Shown here in pieces: positions 1-8,483 of a stretch of DNA of 64,000 nucleotides. This DNA is from Pontiellaceae bacterium B12227. GTDB taxonomy: Bacteria; Verrucomicrobiota; Kiritimatiellia; Kiritimatiellales; Pontiellaceae. Under the pieces are notes generated by a model, which searched no databases, was not told where the DNA came from, and was given only the letters and a program-made list of their open reading frames with translations. A program made the position numbers and the translations under genes. Location: NCBI GenBank assembly GCA_029432775.1, contig JAROAZ010000006.1, positions 1-64,000 on the forward strand. Direction: 5' to 3'. The number at the start of each line of letters is the position of its first letter. The first letter of the stretch is position 1.

Positions 1-180
1 GGTTCCGGCTTCTTCACCTCAGGTACCGGCTCAACAGGTGGCGTCGGTTGGAGCCTGGGTGCCGGCTTCGGTTTTACCACGGCAACCACCGGTTCAGGCT
101 TCTTCACTTCAGGTACCGGTTCAACAGGCGGGGTCGGCTGGAGCCTGGATGCAGGCTTCGGTTTCACCACGGCAACCACC
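1..180 (-). repeat. Two tandem 90-bp coding repeats (Pro/Lys-rich linker)
   Basis: Bases 1-90 and 91-180 are near-identical in-frame copies with only a few substitutions, encoding 30-residue Pro-rich units in the PilO-like protein. A partial third unit may continue outside the window. The 90-bp in-frame unit argues for a coding repeat and not a CRISPR or mobile element. Confidence 0.85.
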
Positions 181-920
181 GGTTCAGGCTTCTTCTCTTC
201 TGGCGCGGTTGCCGCTTTCTTCACAGGCTTCGCCACCGCAACCTCCGCTTTTGTTTTTTCAATCGCAGGTTTTGTGTCAGCAGATGATTTATTTTCAGCA
301 ACTGCGGCGTTATTTCTTCTGGTCTGACCTTCCCAGAGAGCGGCAATACGATCCATTTTAAAAGGCCACTGCACAAATAATTGAATTTCGTGCACTTCAG
401 GTTTCATGCCTTTACCGATTTCGAGCCCGGAAAACCGAACCAAGGGATGGTTCTCTTCAATCTCACGCAAAAATGCTTTCGTTTGTCTAAAACCACCCCG
501 CGCGGTAATACGCAACGAGTAGGTTTCAAGATACTCCGGATTTCCAGGCACGCCCTTACCTGAAGTTGACATTCCAACCTCATCCACAGACTCGATTTCA
601 AGGCCGACTTTCCGCCCTTTTGAATAAACAATTTCCGTTGCCCAGGAATAATAATTCTGCCCTGGGGTGACATAAGTAAGATACTCTTCAAGCTGAACAA
701 TCGACTGCTCAAAGTCTCCTTTGGTTTTAAATGATTTAGAAAGGGATTTTTCCGCCCGATCTATTTTTCCATTCAGATCGGCGAGTTCTTCTTTGGCGCC
801 ATCTATCGTTGATAAGCTGAATTTAACTCCCCACACGATCCCGAAGATGACCGCGCCCAACACAATACCACCTAATACAATATACTGTTTTTGCTCCTTG
901 GTTAGCTCGGAAAGATTCAC
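1..920 (-). CDS. pilO: PilO-like type IV pilus inner-membrane protein, C-terminus cut by window edge
   Basis: Reading the minus strand from a GTG at 920 gives an open frame to the window edge. The GTG overlaps the pilN stop as GTGA and follows a GGAGG ribosome-binding site. The protein starts MNLSELTKEQ, has one membrane segment at about residues 14-34, a coiled-coil-prone stretch at about 40-75, then an alpha/beta domain ending near residue 190. PilO forms the inner-membrane alignment complex with PilN, which binds PilM. Position after pilM-pilN supports the call more than sequence identity does, since PilO families diverge strongly. After about residue 200 the protein becomes a long Lys/Pro/Val/Glu-rich tail, including two exact 30-residue repeats (90 bp each at 91-180 and 1-90), with units such as VEPVPEVKKPEPVVAVVKPK. 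Such a tail is unusual for PilO and recalls the periplasm-spanning Pro-rich linker of TonB. Confidence 0.75.
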   Translation of the reverse strand, partial: MNLSELTKEQKQYIVLGGIVLGAVIFGIVWGVKFSLSTIDGAKEELADLNGKIDRAEKSLSKSFKTKGDFEQSIVQLEEYLTYVTPGQNYYSWATEIVYSKGRKVGLEIESVDEVGMSTSGKGVPGNPEYLETYSLRITARGGFRQTKAFLREIEENHPLVRFSGLEIGKGMKPEVHEIQLFVQWPFKMDRIAALWEGQTRRNNAAVAENKSSADTKPAIEKTKAEVAVAKPVKKAATAPEEKKPEPVVAVVKPKPASRLQPTPPVEPVPEVKKPEPVVAVVKPKPAPRLQPTPPVEPVPEVKKPE

Positions 921-1543
921 TTTTTGCCTCCTTCCTGCGACTCACCGACCAGACTGAACTCGCGTATATTCTCGCCTTTGGCATTGGTTTTCTTGCGCAG
1001 CGATGCGAGTTTCAGCGAATCAAACATACTTCCAACCTCTTTACAGGCAATCAGATCTTTCTGAAAACCAATCACCAGATTTTCTGCCTGTGTTCCCTGT
1101 GCAATCCCGTCAATGATCAGGCTGTAATCCAATTGCAGTTCTGCTGCGTTTTTATAGAATGGGCGGGACTCTCCCGTACGAATTGACATGCGAGAGAATT
1201 GAACACTTTCCGGAACCACATCCTGAACATCCTCCATGAGCATCACAAACGAAGCCTTTGATGCTTCCCAACCCTCAAACAAATCCAGAATTTTTTGATT
1301 CGTGGCTAAAGCATGGCTCCTTTTTTTATGCGATTCCAACTGTGGTTCCAGATTTTCCCATAGAGCATGGCTCGATTTGAGCTGAGTCTTAATGCTGATG
1401 TTCTGCACAAAACAAAGCCCTATACCCAGCAGGATGAGCAGCACGGGTGTCCCGATACCGCATAGCAGAATAAAGTTCCAACTGACGGCTCCCTGATATC
1501 GGAGCTCATTTTTTTTCAGCAGGTTTACACGTGGATAGATCAT
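917..1543 (-). CDS. pilN: PilN-like type IV pilus assembly protein
   Basis: 208 residues. The N-terminus is a short cytoplasmic tail, IYPRVNLLKKNE, carrying the NLL motif by which PilN docks on PilM. It is followed by one hydrophobic membrane segment at about residues 22-46 and a periplasmic coiled coil plus alpha/beta domain. PilN links cytoplasmic PilM to periplasmic PilO in the inner-membrane alignment complex. The start ATG overlaps the pilM stop by 4 bp (ATGA at 1540-1543) and the stop overlaps the next gene's GTG, so pilM-pilN-pilO is a translationally coupled operon. Family assignment rests on order, topology and the NLL motif. Confidence 0.8.
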   Translation of the reverse strand: MIYPRVNLLKKNELRYQGAVSWNFILLCGIGTPVLLILLGIGLCFVQNISIKTQLKSSHALWENLEPQLESHKKRSHALATNQKILDLFEGWEASKASFVMLMEDVQDVVPESVQFSRMSIRTGESRPFYKNAAELQLDYSLIIDGIAQGTQAENLVIGFQKDLIACKEVGSMFDSLKLASLRKKTNAKGENIREFSLVGESQEGGKK

Positions 1544-2553
1544 GATACTTCAATCCCTCCAATTGCTGCCCCGATTGCTCCGCTGAAGCGTGTGGCCTGT
1601 TTTATCATCTCATCCGGAATATTACCTGAATCGTATTCTATGTTTTCCAGCGGACTCCAGTTTGACACATGCCCTCCGAGCATCTGTCCCACTTCGGCAC
1701 CCCAACTTGGAAGCAGGCTCAATCCTCCGGAAATGTAAATCCGCGAAATCCGGCACCCCTGATGTCTTTCAATGAAATCTTTGGAGATCGTCAACTGCTT
1801 GATGAAAGGAGCCAGCAGATCGGAAATAGAGGATGATATATTGATGGATGCATCGGAAAGAATACTCGCAGCCAGCTCTTCATCAAGCCCCAGGTCGTCA
1901 GCCACTTTTTTGCGCAGCATTTTGGCCCCAAACGGCATTTTACCAACCAGTGTAACCAGACCGTTCGTAAGAAAGATGAAATGGCTGATGGTTTCTCCAG
2001 TATCGAGCAGACACACCGTTGAGTCCGCACATTCTTCGCCACGGGCATGCAGAAATGCACTGATAAAGGATAAGCCAGAAACCTCAAGTGAAGCAGGAGC
2101 CGGAGGCCCGGAAGGAAATAGATCCATCATATATTCCACGTCCGCATCCGGAATGGCTGCCGCGAGAAAACTGGAATCCTGCCGCCCCTGGCCCCGCTTG
2201 ATCAACTGAGCCGAAACGCGGAACTCTTCGGTAACATTGAGTAGCTCACGAATTTTCAATTCCGGCAAAGTTTCTTCCCGCTCGCCAATATTGGTATTGA
2301 TCATTCGCACAACGGCCGGTGCTCCGGTATAGGCGAGACAGCAATAGTTTGCGGAGAAATTTCGCGAAAGCTGAAGTCGGGACGGATCGCTTGAAAAATC
2401 AACTGGAGGAAGCAGGTCTAACCCGGTCAGCGAGATGCCCCCCTTTCCCTGTTTCAATCGAACTACCTTGGTTGAGGTTGTTGAGAAATCAACACCGATC
2501 AAATCGGAAAACCGCGTTTGCGTGCGATCTTCATTGTTCGCCTTTTTAAACAT
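1540..2553 (-). CDS. pilM: PilM-like actin-fold (ASKHA) pilus assembly ATPase
   Basis: 337 residues. The N-terminal phosphate-1 motif IGVDFSTTSTKVVRLKQ and the later segments CLLDTGETISHFIFL and RIYISGGLSLLPSWG match the nucleotide-binding blocks of actin/FtsA-like PilM. PilM polymerises in the cytoplasm beneath the pilus machine and recruits PilN by its N-terminal tail. Length is close to the family norm (about 350). It is the first gene of the minus-strand pilMNO operon and is divergent from the GspB-like gene at 2743, with a 189-bp shared promoter region. Confidence 0.88.
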   Translation of the reverse strand: MFKKANNEDRTQTRFSDLIGVDFSTTSTKVVRLKQGKGGISLTGLDLLPPVDFSSDPSRLQLSRNFSANYCCLAYTGAPAVVRMINTNIGEREETLPELKIRELLNVTEEFRVSAQLIKRGQGRQDSSFLAAAIPDADVEYMMDLFPSGPPAPASLEVSGLSFISAFLHARGEECADSTVCLLDTGETISHFIFLTNGLVTLVGKMPFGAKMLRKKVADDLGLDEELAASILSDASINISSSISDLLAPFIKQLTISKDFIERHQGCRISRIYISGGLSLLPSWGAEVGQMLGGHVSNWSPLENIEYDSGNIPDEMIKQATRFSGAIGAAIGGIEVS

Positions 2554-2742
2554 CTTAAATGGTTCCTTTAGTTCGCACCCGCCGCATTCATACCCCGTCT
2601 GCGGTCTTCTATAAGGTGCGCCAACACTAAAGCAGTATCCATACCATGATGATGTTCCAATTTACCTCTTGCTAAAAACATTCAGAGTACCAATGATATA
2701 CGCAGTTATTTTATTAGCGGATCAACAGTAAAGGATCTGAAT

Positions 2743-3294
2743 GTGAGCAATTTGAGTAATGATGCATCATTGCCGGAGAATCCGGCGGATGAAAATGATT
2801 CCGGCACTTCGCCCAAAGTCATGCTGACGACGATCGTCCTTCTCATTGCCGGCCTTTTTCTGACCGGGTTCATGATGCTTCACTATGCAAGACAGCAGAG
2901 CGCTCCCCTTGCAGAAACGGCTATGAACCAACAACAAGGAACGGGCGGACTCACCATACAGAAAGCCTCATCTTTGCTCAAGACGCTGACACCCTCTGAA
3001 CAGAGCGACGCAAAGGCGACTGCTGAAACGAAAACAAAAACTGCAGAAAAAAGCAGCGGGTTCAATCAGCTGTTTCAAGATCGGGAAGACCATGTAAGGT
3101 GGCCGAAATTAAAATTGACCGGGTTCGGAACGGCCTCTGATGGCAGTGGCGGCTTTGCGATTATAAACGGCCATCAATACCATGAGGGGCAGTTCATTAA
3201 CGGAAAAGTCCGACTTCTGGAAGTGCGCAAGCATGACGTCCTGGTGGAACTGAACGGATCCACCCAAACGCTCACCGTGAATATTGCCGATTAA
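2743..3294 (+). CDS. GspB/PilP-like single-pass membrane protein
   Basis: 183 residues from a GTG start. AAGGA at 2731 sits about 7 bases upstream, and no better ATG exists. The protein has a polar N-terminus, one membrane helix at about residues 27-47 and a disordered Lys/Thr/Glu-rich linker. The C-terminal 60-residue beta domain includes AIINGHQYHEGQFINGKVRL and resembles the C-terminus of type II secretion protein GspB or the pilus lipoprotein PilP. Such domains connect inner-membrane pilus or secretion machinery with the secretin. The 3' end overlaps the convergent MshEN gene by 4 bp. Resemblance is by pattern only. Confidence 0.5.
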   Translation: MSNLSNDASLPENPADENDSGTSPKVMLTTIVLLIAGLFLTGFMMLHYARQQSAPLAETAMNQQQGTGGLTIQKASSLLKTLTPSEQSDAKATAETKTKTAEKSSGFNQLFQDREDHVRWPKLKLTGFGTASDGSGGFAIINGHQYHEGQFINGKVRLLEVRKHDVLVELNGSTQTLTVNIAD

Positions 3295-4121
3295 GCTGCC
3301 TTTAGCATATCCCGCAGCTTGATGAGAGCCGCGTCATAATCAGCCGGTTCTACCAAAAAAGCATGACATCGATGACCGGACGCTGTTTCCACCCGATCGA
3401 TTAACTCGCTGTTAAACGGATTCAACATGCCCACCATCAGATCATTACCCACAAAACCAAACGGCAGGGCTCCCTCATGTGCAGGATAATCCAGTTCCAG
3501 CGACTCAACGGCCTTCTGATCAAGCTGGAAATTATCTAATGAGATAAACGGGACTCCAGACCGATTGGATACATGAAGCATGATGCGGGTGATGTTAGTA
3601 AAACCACGGTCCGTCAACACATGCAACACGCTGATGGGCACATCAAGTTCTTTGGAGGAAACTTCCGTTAAGTCATGCAATACGGTGGAATATTCATCCT
3701 GAGACAACTGATTTTCTTCATATAACCTCCAGGCTAAAGCCAGCTCGCCGCTGATATCGACCTCAGATTTCTGAGGAGCGGGTTGCGGCTCTGCCGCCTT
3801 GGTCGATTCCGAGATCCCCTGACTAATCCGATGTGCCCCGAACAACGTCTTGATGCGAGTCTTTGATTCGGCAACCTCGGAAGGATAACTCTGTTCAAAT
3901 TTTGGCAATTCACTGACCAGATATCCAAAAAGGTCCGGATCACTCGCTCCGGCAGCAACATCAACGAGACGATTGAGATACTCAAATGACCGCCGCTCAT
4001 TTCCATTTTGGAAATTTGCATTGTAAAGCGCTTTCAATGCATCTACATCCTGAGGCATCACCTCAAGAATCTGCTCAAGCATCCCAATGGTATTCGCTAA
4101 ATTCTGATCTGAATCCTGCAT
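3291..4121 (-). CDS. Stand-alone MshEN (GspE N-terminal) domain protein with TPR-like N-terminus
   Basis: The start is placed at the ATG at 4121 because AGGAG lies 6 bases before it; an upstream ATG at 4148 in the same frame lacks a good ribosome-binding site. The first 85 residues look helical and TPR-like (LEQILEVMPQDVDALKALYN). After a Pro/Glu-rich linker, the last 130 residues resemble the N-terminal domain of GspE/PilB ATPases (MshEN), with LDNFQLDQKAVESLELDYP, FGFVGNDLMVGMLNPFN and a closing DYDAALIKLR. No ATPase domain follows. MshEN domains in other proteins bind cyclic di-GMP, so this may be a regulator or adaptor of the pilus motor. It lies between pilMNO and pilB on the opposite strand to pilB. 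Confidence 0.6.
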   Translation of the reverse strand: MQDSDQNLANTIGMLEQILEVMPQDVDALKALYNANFQNGNERRSFEYLNRLVDVAAGASDPDLFGYLVSELPKFEQSYPSEVAESKTRIKTLFGAHRISQGISESTKAAEPQPAPQKSEVDISGELALAWRLYEENQLSQDEYSTVLHDLTEVSSKELDVPISVLHVLTDRGFTNITRIMLHVSNRSGVPFISLDNFQLDQKAVESLELDYPAHEGALPFGFVGNDLMVGMLNPFNSELIDRVETASGHRCHAFLVEPADYDAALIKLRDMLKAA

Positions 4122-4278
4122 CATGAACTCCTGTTTTACTCCGCTCATTAAAGCAAATTGCAGGCCATAAAATTATTTTAAGAGGAAAACTGCCACTCCA
4201 ATCCAGCATCAGGATCTTACCAGACGATTTCCAACCATTGGTAAATGGAAGCGGTGAAAAATAAAACCTGATTCTTTG

Positions 4279-6060
4279 ATGCGCATTTATAAGGTCGGCA
4301 CGCAGAATGCTTATGAGGGTGGCGTTTATGACTTGAACGGACTGACCTATATGACGAACCACTCTAAAAGCCTGATTGACTGCCTGAAGCAGATCCGCCC
4401 TATTGAGGCGGACATTTATGCTGAAGCTGAGTTGGAATCGGAACAGACCAATATCCCATTGGAGCAGTTGCTTGTTAAGCAAGGTGTTGTATCCGATATT
4501 GATCTTGTACTAGCCACAGCCGACTATCTCGATATCCGCCCGGTTTCCCTCATCGAGTTCGTTCCGAACCCCGCTCTTATCGAACTGATGGAAAAGGAAC
4601 GGTGGACGGAGCTGAAGGCGATTCCAATAGCTAAACTCGGCGGATCGCTGACCGTTGCCATGGCGGATCCCTTTGATCTTTCCAGCCGCGATACCATTGC
4701 ATCCTCCACGCAACTTGAACTGCTACCTGTGATCGCTCTTGAAAGCGAGGTCCTCCACATTCTTGAGTCGGCGACGAAGGAACCCGAACGCGGTCTGGAA
4801 GACATTCTTAAAGATATGGCAGATGAGAGTGATGTCGAACTGGGCAAAGAAGGAATCGAGGACGGCAATCTTGATGACATGATGGAGGATGCCGAAGAAG
4901 CACCGGTGATCCGCATCGTAAACTCCATTCTCATTGAAGCGCTGCGCAAAGGCGCATCGGATATCCATATTGAACCGATGGAAAAATCAGTTCGCTTACG
5001 CAACCGAATTGACGGGGTACTGTACGAATCTCCCAGCCCGCCGAAGAATCTTCAGAATGCAATTATCTCGCGCCTTAAAATCATGTCGCAACTCGACATT
5101 GCCGAACGCCGGATTCCGCAGGACGGGCGTTTCAAAATTAAGGCCCTGGGCAAAGAAGTGGATGTTCGCATGAGCATGCTGCCAACCGTTCACGGCGAGA
5201 AAGTCGTGATGCGTATTCTCGATAAAAGCGCCCTGGTTCCCAACCTGAAAGCGCTGAATCTCGACCAACTCTCACTGGACAACTTTGAATATGCGCTGGC
5301 ACAACCCTATGGCATGATTCTGGTAACCGGACCGACCGGTAGCGGGAAAACGACCACACTCTACTCCGCTCTCCAGGAACTGAATGAGGTCGGAACGAAT
5401 ATTATTACAACAGAAAACCCGGTGGAATATCAGTTGGAAGGAATTAATCAGGTCCAGATTAATCCTGCTGTGGGGCTCACCTTCGGTGCCGCACTTCGCT
5501 CCATTTTGCGTCAGGATCCCGATGTAGTCATGGTTGGGGAGATTCGTGATGCAGAAACGGCAACCATTGCGGTGGAAGCGGCGCTCACAGGACATATGGT
5601 TTTGAGTACCCTGCATACCAACGACGCTGCAGGTGCCATTGCACGTCTGATTGATATGGGTATTGAGCCGTTCATGCTTTCATCCTCATTGCTTCTCACT
5701 CAGGCACAGCGTCTGTTCCGGAAGCTATGCCCCGTATGCAAAAAAGAAACGGACTTCCCCAAAGAAGTGCTGGAAAAGAACCGCATTGATCCAGCGCATA
5801 TGGAAGGAGTTCAGTTCTATCAGAAAACCGGGTGCCCGAAATGCAACAGCATCGGCTACAAGGGCCGCGGCGGTGTAATGGAAATTCTATTGGTTGATGA
5901 GGTCATCCGCCGAACGGTTCTGGATAATTCAGAAGCCGACGCGATTAAACGCATTGCCGTTGAAAACGGTATGCGCACGCTTCGCGAAGCGGGACTGGAC
6001 CGCGTCCGTGAGGGCCTGACCTCTATCGAAGAAATTATGCGTGTAACAAGCGAACACTAA
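4279..6060 (+). CDS. pilB: PilB/GspE-type assembly ATPase
   Basis: About 590 residues. An MshEN domain (about residues 30-160) precedes the secretion ATPase core. Walker A is GPTGSGKTTT near residue 350, the Asp box is ENPVEYQLEGINQVQ, Walker B is DPDVVMVGEIRD and the His box is GHMVLSTLHTND. A zinc-binding tetracysteine (CPVC and later CPKC) follows, as expected for extension ATPases. It powers pilin or pseudopilin extraction at the inner membrane. Start is uncertain: the ATG at 4279 lacks a clear ribosome-binding site, and the in-frame ATG at 4351 (MTNHSKSL) also fits family alignments. It is followed 12 bp later by pilC. Confidence 0.93.
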   Translation: MRIYKVGTQNAYEGGVYDLNGLTYMTNHSKSLIDCLKQIRPIEADIYAEAELESEQTNIPLEQLLVKQGVVSDIDLVLATADYLDIRPVSLIEFVPNPALIELMEKERWTELKAIPIAKLGGSLTVAMADPFDLSSRDTIASSTQLELLPVIALESEVLHILESATKEPERGLEDILKDMADESDVELGKEGIEDGNLDDMMEDAEEAPVIRIVNSILIEALRKGASDIHIEPMEKSVRLRNRIDGVLYESPSPPKNLQNAIISRLKIMSQLDIAERRIPQDGRFKIKALGKEVDVRMSMLPTVHGEKVVMRILDKSALVPNLKALNLDQLSLDNFEYALAQPYGMILVTGPTGSGKTTTLYSALQELNEVGTNIITTENPVEYQLEGINQVQINPAVGLTFGAALRSILRQDPDVVMVGEIRDAETATIAVEAALTGHMVLSTLHTNDAAGAIARLIDMGIEPFMLSSSLLLTQAQRLFRKLCPVCKKETDFPKEVLEKNRIDPAHMEGVQFYQKTGCPKCNSIGYKGRGGVMEILLVDEVIRRTVLDNSEADAIKRIAVENGMRTLREAGLDRVREGLTSIEEIMRVTSEH

Positions 6061-6072
6061 GGAATGTAAATT

Positions 6073-7164
6073 ATGCCGAAAAATCAGAACAAAGCCAAAG
6101 GAAGCATCCCGATCGTCCGGGGGGCGCGCAAAATTCGACTTAAAGAACTTTCCATTTTTACACGGCAGGTTTCTGCGATGCTTTCCGCCGGCATGCCACT
6201 GGTGCAAACTCTCTCTGCTATGGAGTCGCAGACCGGAGATAAAAACTTTAAAGGAGTCATCACCGGTATTCGTTCCCGAGTTGAAGGCGGTGCCATGTAT
6301 TCGGAAGCGCTCGCTTTTTACCCTTCGGTCTTCGATGAACTGTACGTCAGTATGATGAGGGCCGGAGAGGTGGGCGGCATTCTGCCCGATACCTGCGCCC
6401 GTGTGGCCGAATTTCTCGAATCCAGTAATAAACTGCGCGCAAAGGTAAAATCCGCGATGATGTATCCCTCCGTAGTAATGATTGTGGCCGTCCTGCTGGC
6501 TACCGCTTTGATTATGTTTGTCCTGCCGGTTTTTGCGGAAATGTTCTCGAGTTTCGGATCGGACTTACCGGGACTCACACAGGGACTTCTGGATTTCAGT
6601 CACCTCTTAACATCCTACTGGTACATCGCTCTTGCGCTTATTTCAGGGACCATATACGCGTTCAAACGCATCTATAAAACAGATCGCGGCCAATATAAAA
6701 TTGATGAGTTTAAATTGCGGTTTCCCATCATTGGAGAACTCTCAACCAAAGTGGCTGTAAGCCGGTTTGCATCCACATTTTCCCAGTTGCTGCATAGTGG
6801 TGTTCAAATCATGGAATCGCTCGAAATTGTCGGACTGGCAACCGGGAACCGGGTGATTGGCGACTCGTTGCTTGATGCAAAAAAAACCATCGAAGAAGGG
6901 CAGCCTCTTTCAACTGCACTGGAACCGAACAAGTACTACCCCCGCATGCTTATTCACATGTTATCCGCCGGCGAAAAGACCGGTCAGATCGATGAAATGA
7001 TGGATAAAGTTGCCGAATTCTATGAATCTGAGGTTGAAACCATGGTGAACGGTCTGACCTCCATGATTGAACCGCTGCTGATGGTTTTTATCGGTGGCAT
7101 CATCGGCACCATTGTGGTCGCCATGTTCCTGCCGATCTTCAAAATGAGTGAAGTGGTGATGTAA
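6073..7164 (+). CDS. pilC: PilC/GspF inner-membrane platform protein
   Basis: 363 residues with two GspF domains, each containing the family signature: LSIFTRQVSAMLSAGMPLVQ at the start and VSRFASTFSQLLHSGVQIME halfway. Membrane helices fall at about residues 135-160, 183-203 and 330-355. The protein is the membrane platform rotated by PilB during pilus assembly. The ATG follows AAGGA by 9 bases, 12 bp after the pilB stop, and the kinase gene begins about 20 bp downstream, so pilB-pilC-pilS-pilR is an operon. Confidence 0.93.
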   Translation: MPKNQNKAKGSIPIVRGARKIRLKELSIFTRQVSAMLSAGMPLVQTLSAMESQTGDKNFKGVITGIRSRVEGGAMYSEALAFYPSVFDELYVSMMRAGEVGGILPDTCARVAEFLESSNKLRAKVKSAMMYPSVVMIVAVLLATALIMFVLPVFAEMFSSFGSDLPGLTQGLLDFSHLLTSYWYIALALISGTIYAFKRIYKTDRGQYKIDEFKLRFPIIGELSTKVAVSRFASTFSQLLHSGVQIMESLEIVGLATGNRVIGDSLLDAKKTIEEGQPLSTALEPNKYYPRMLIHMLSAGEKTGQIDEMMDKVAEFYESEVETMVNGLTSMIEPLLMVFIGGIIGTIVVAMFLPIFKMSEVVM

Positions 7165-7184
7165 CCCCTTCTTCAAGGATGCTC

Positions 7185-8483
7185 ATGCTGAAAAAACAAT
7201 CAGAAACATCGCTCCCCGAACTGACCGCGATTCTACTGGCACGTCTGGGGTTCCTATGGTTGCTGGTGCTGGTCTCCCTGCTGCTGCCCAACAACGATGC
7301 ATCCTTCTATGCCTTCATGGGCATCGCGTTCATCATTACCATTCCATACTCGCTATGGCTCAGAAGTAAAATAAGAACTTCGCAGTTTGCTCCGCTGCAG
7401 TTCATTGTGGACCTTGTGTTGGTCACCGGTCTTGTTTATTTCACAGGAGGCGTTCAAAGCAAGCTGATCCTCCTCTATCCTCTCGTGATCATTTCAGCCG
7501 GCATCGTCGGCACACCTAAACAGGCTGCAGAAATCACGATCCTGACCATCATCACCTATATATTGATGGCCACCCTGCTTTCCAACCGTTGGATCGTTGA
7601 GTATCTGCCGACGGGCATCACAGTGGAGAAGTCATCCGGTGTGGATATTTTTCTTCAGGGGGTCACTTTCATGCTCTTTGGCGTTGCCGGTATTTACATC
7701 TCCAAACGTTGTAATTATATCGATGCACATCAGAAAGAGCTCACAGAAACTACCCTGGCACTGATCTCCAATATCCCTTCTCCCGCAGTGTTGCTGGATA
7801 AAGAAGGGAATATTCTCTTTGCAAACGATCCTCTTGGAGAACTTTTAAACACCGATGCCGAACAAATGGGGGCAAGCCGGTTTGCTGACTGGCAGGCTGA
7901 GAACCAGCAAGACATTCCGGAATCATTCGGGCACTCGACCTACCTGCACAGATCGAACGGCAACCCCATCCCGGTTGCCTATGAATCGCGTGATTTCCAA
8001 TTGCCGGAAACGGCACTGCTCGGTGCGCGCGGCCGGAAAAATCAGGAAATCACGATCACTCTTCTCACGATCACGGATATTTCCGGAGCCTTGCAAAACA
8101 TACACCAACTCGAGAAAGTAGAGCGAATCACTGCGGCAACCCATATTGCCGGAGAGATGGCACACGAAATCCGAACCCCGCTTACCGCAATTTCAGCATC
8201 GGTCCAGTTGCTTCGTCATTATGAAGCCAGCACCACGGCAGCCGATTGGCTGCCGAACAGCCCGCGTCGTCATGATCGGAAGGAACTTTTTAATCATATA
8301 GAAGATGCTTCAAGACAAATGGACGATGTCGTTAAAAATTTTGTTGATTTCGCCGAGTTCTCCCCCGCCGACCTTCTTACAATCATTAAGCTTGACTCTA
8401 TTGGTGAAAATAAGGGTTATATAGGCCATCTGAACACTGTAGGGAGAGGGTACAAGAATGGCCAAAATTCTGATTGCGGATGA
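7185..8483 (+). CDS. pilS: PilS-like sensor histidine kinase lacking the HATPase domain
   Basis: About 432 residues. Start chosen at 7185 because AAGGA overlaps the alternative ATG at 7179. Six membrane segments fill the first 190 residues, as in PilS. A PAS domain follows (SNIPSPAVLLDKEGNILFAN), then a HisKA helix pair with the H-box GEMAHEIRTPLTAI, phospho-acceptor His near residue 327. The protein then ends. After FAEFSPADLL there is only a short tail that reads into the first bases of pilR (26-bp overlap in another frame). The N, G1, F and G2 boxes of HATPase_c are absent, so it cannot autophosphorylate as written. Either the ATPase domain was deleted, or another kinase acts in trans. Confidence 0.8.
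   Translation: MLKKQSETSLPELTAILLARLGFLWLLVLVSLLLPNNDASFYAFMGIAFIITIPYSLWLRSKIRTSQFAPLQFIVDLVLVTGLVYFTGGVQSKLILLYPLVIISAGIVGTPKQAAEITILTIITYILMATLLSNRWIVEYLPTGITVEKSSGVDIFLQGVTFMLFGVAGIYISKRCNYIDAHQKELTETTLALISNIPSPAVLLDKEGNILFANDPLGELLNTDAEQMGASRFADWQAENQQDIPESFGHSTYLHRSNGNPIPVAYESRDFQLPETALLGARGRKNQEITITLLTITDISGALQNIHQLEKVERITAATHIAGEMAHEIRTPLTAISASVQLLRHYEASTTAADWLPNSPRRHDRKELFNHIEDASRQMDDVVKNFVDFAEFSPADLLTIIKLDSIGENKGYIGHLNTVGRGYKNGQNSDCG

Noticed and set aside
1..180. Tandem repeats resembling a CRISPR array or satellite
   Set aside because: The unit is 90 bp, in frame and without spacers. It encodes a Pro-rich linker.
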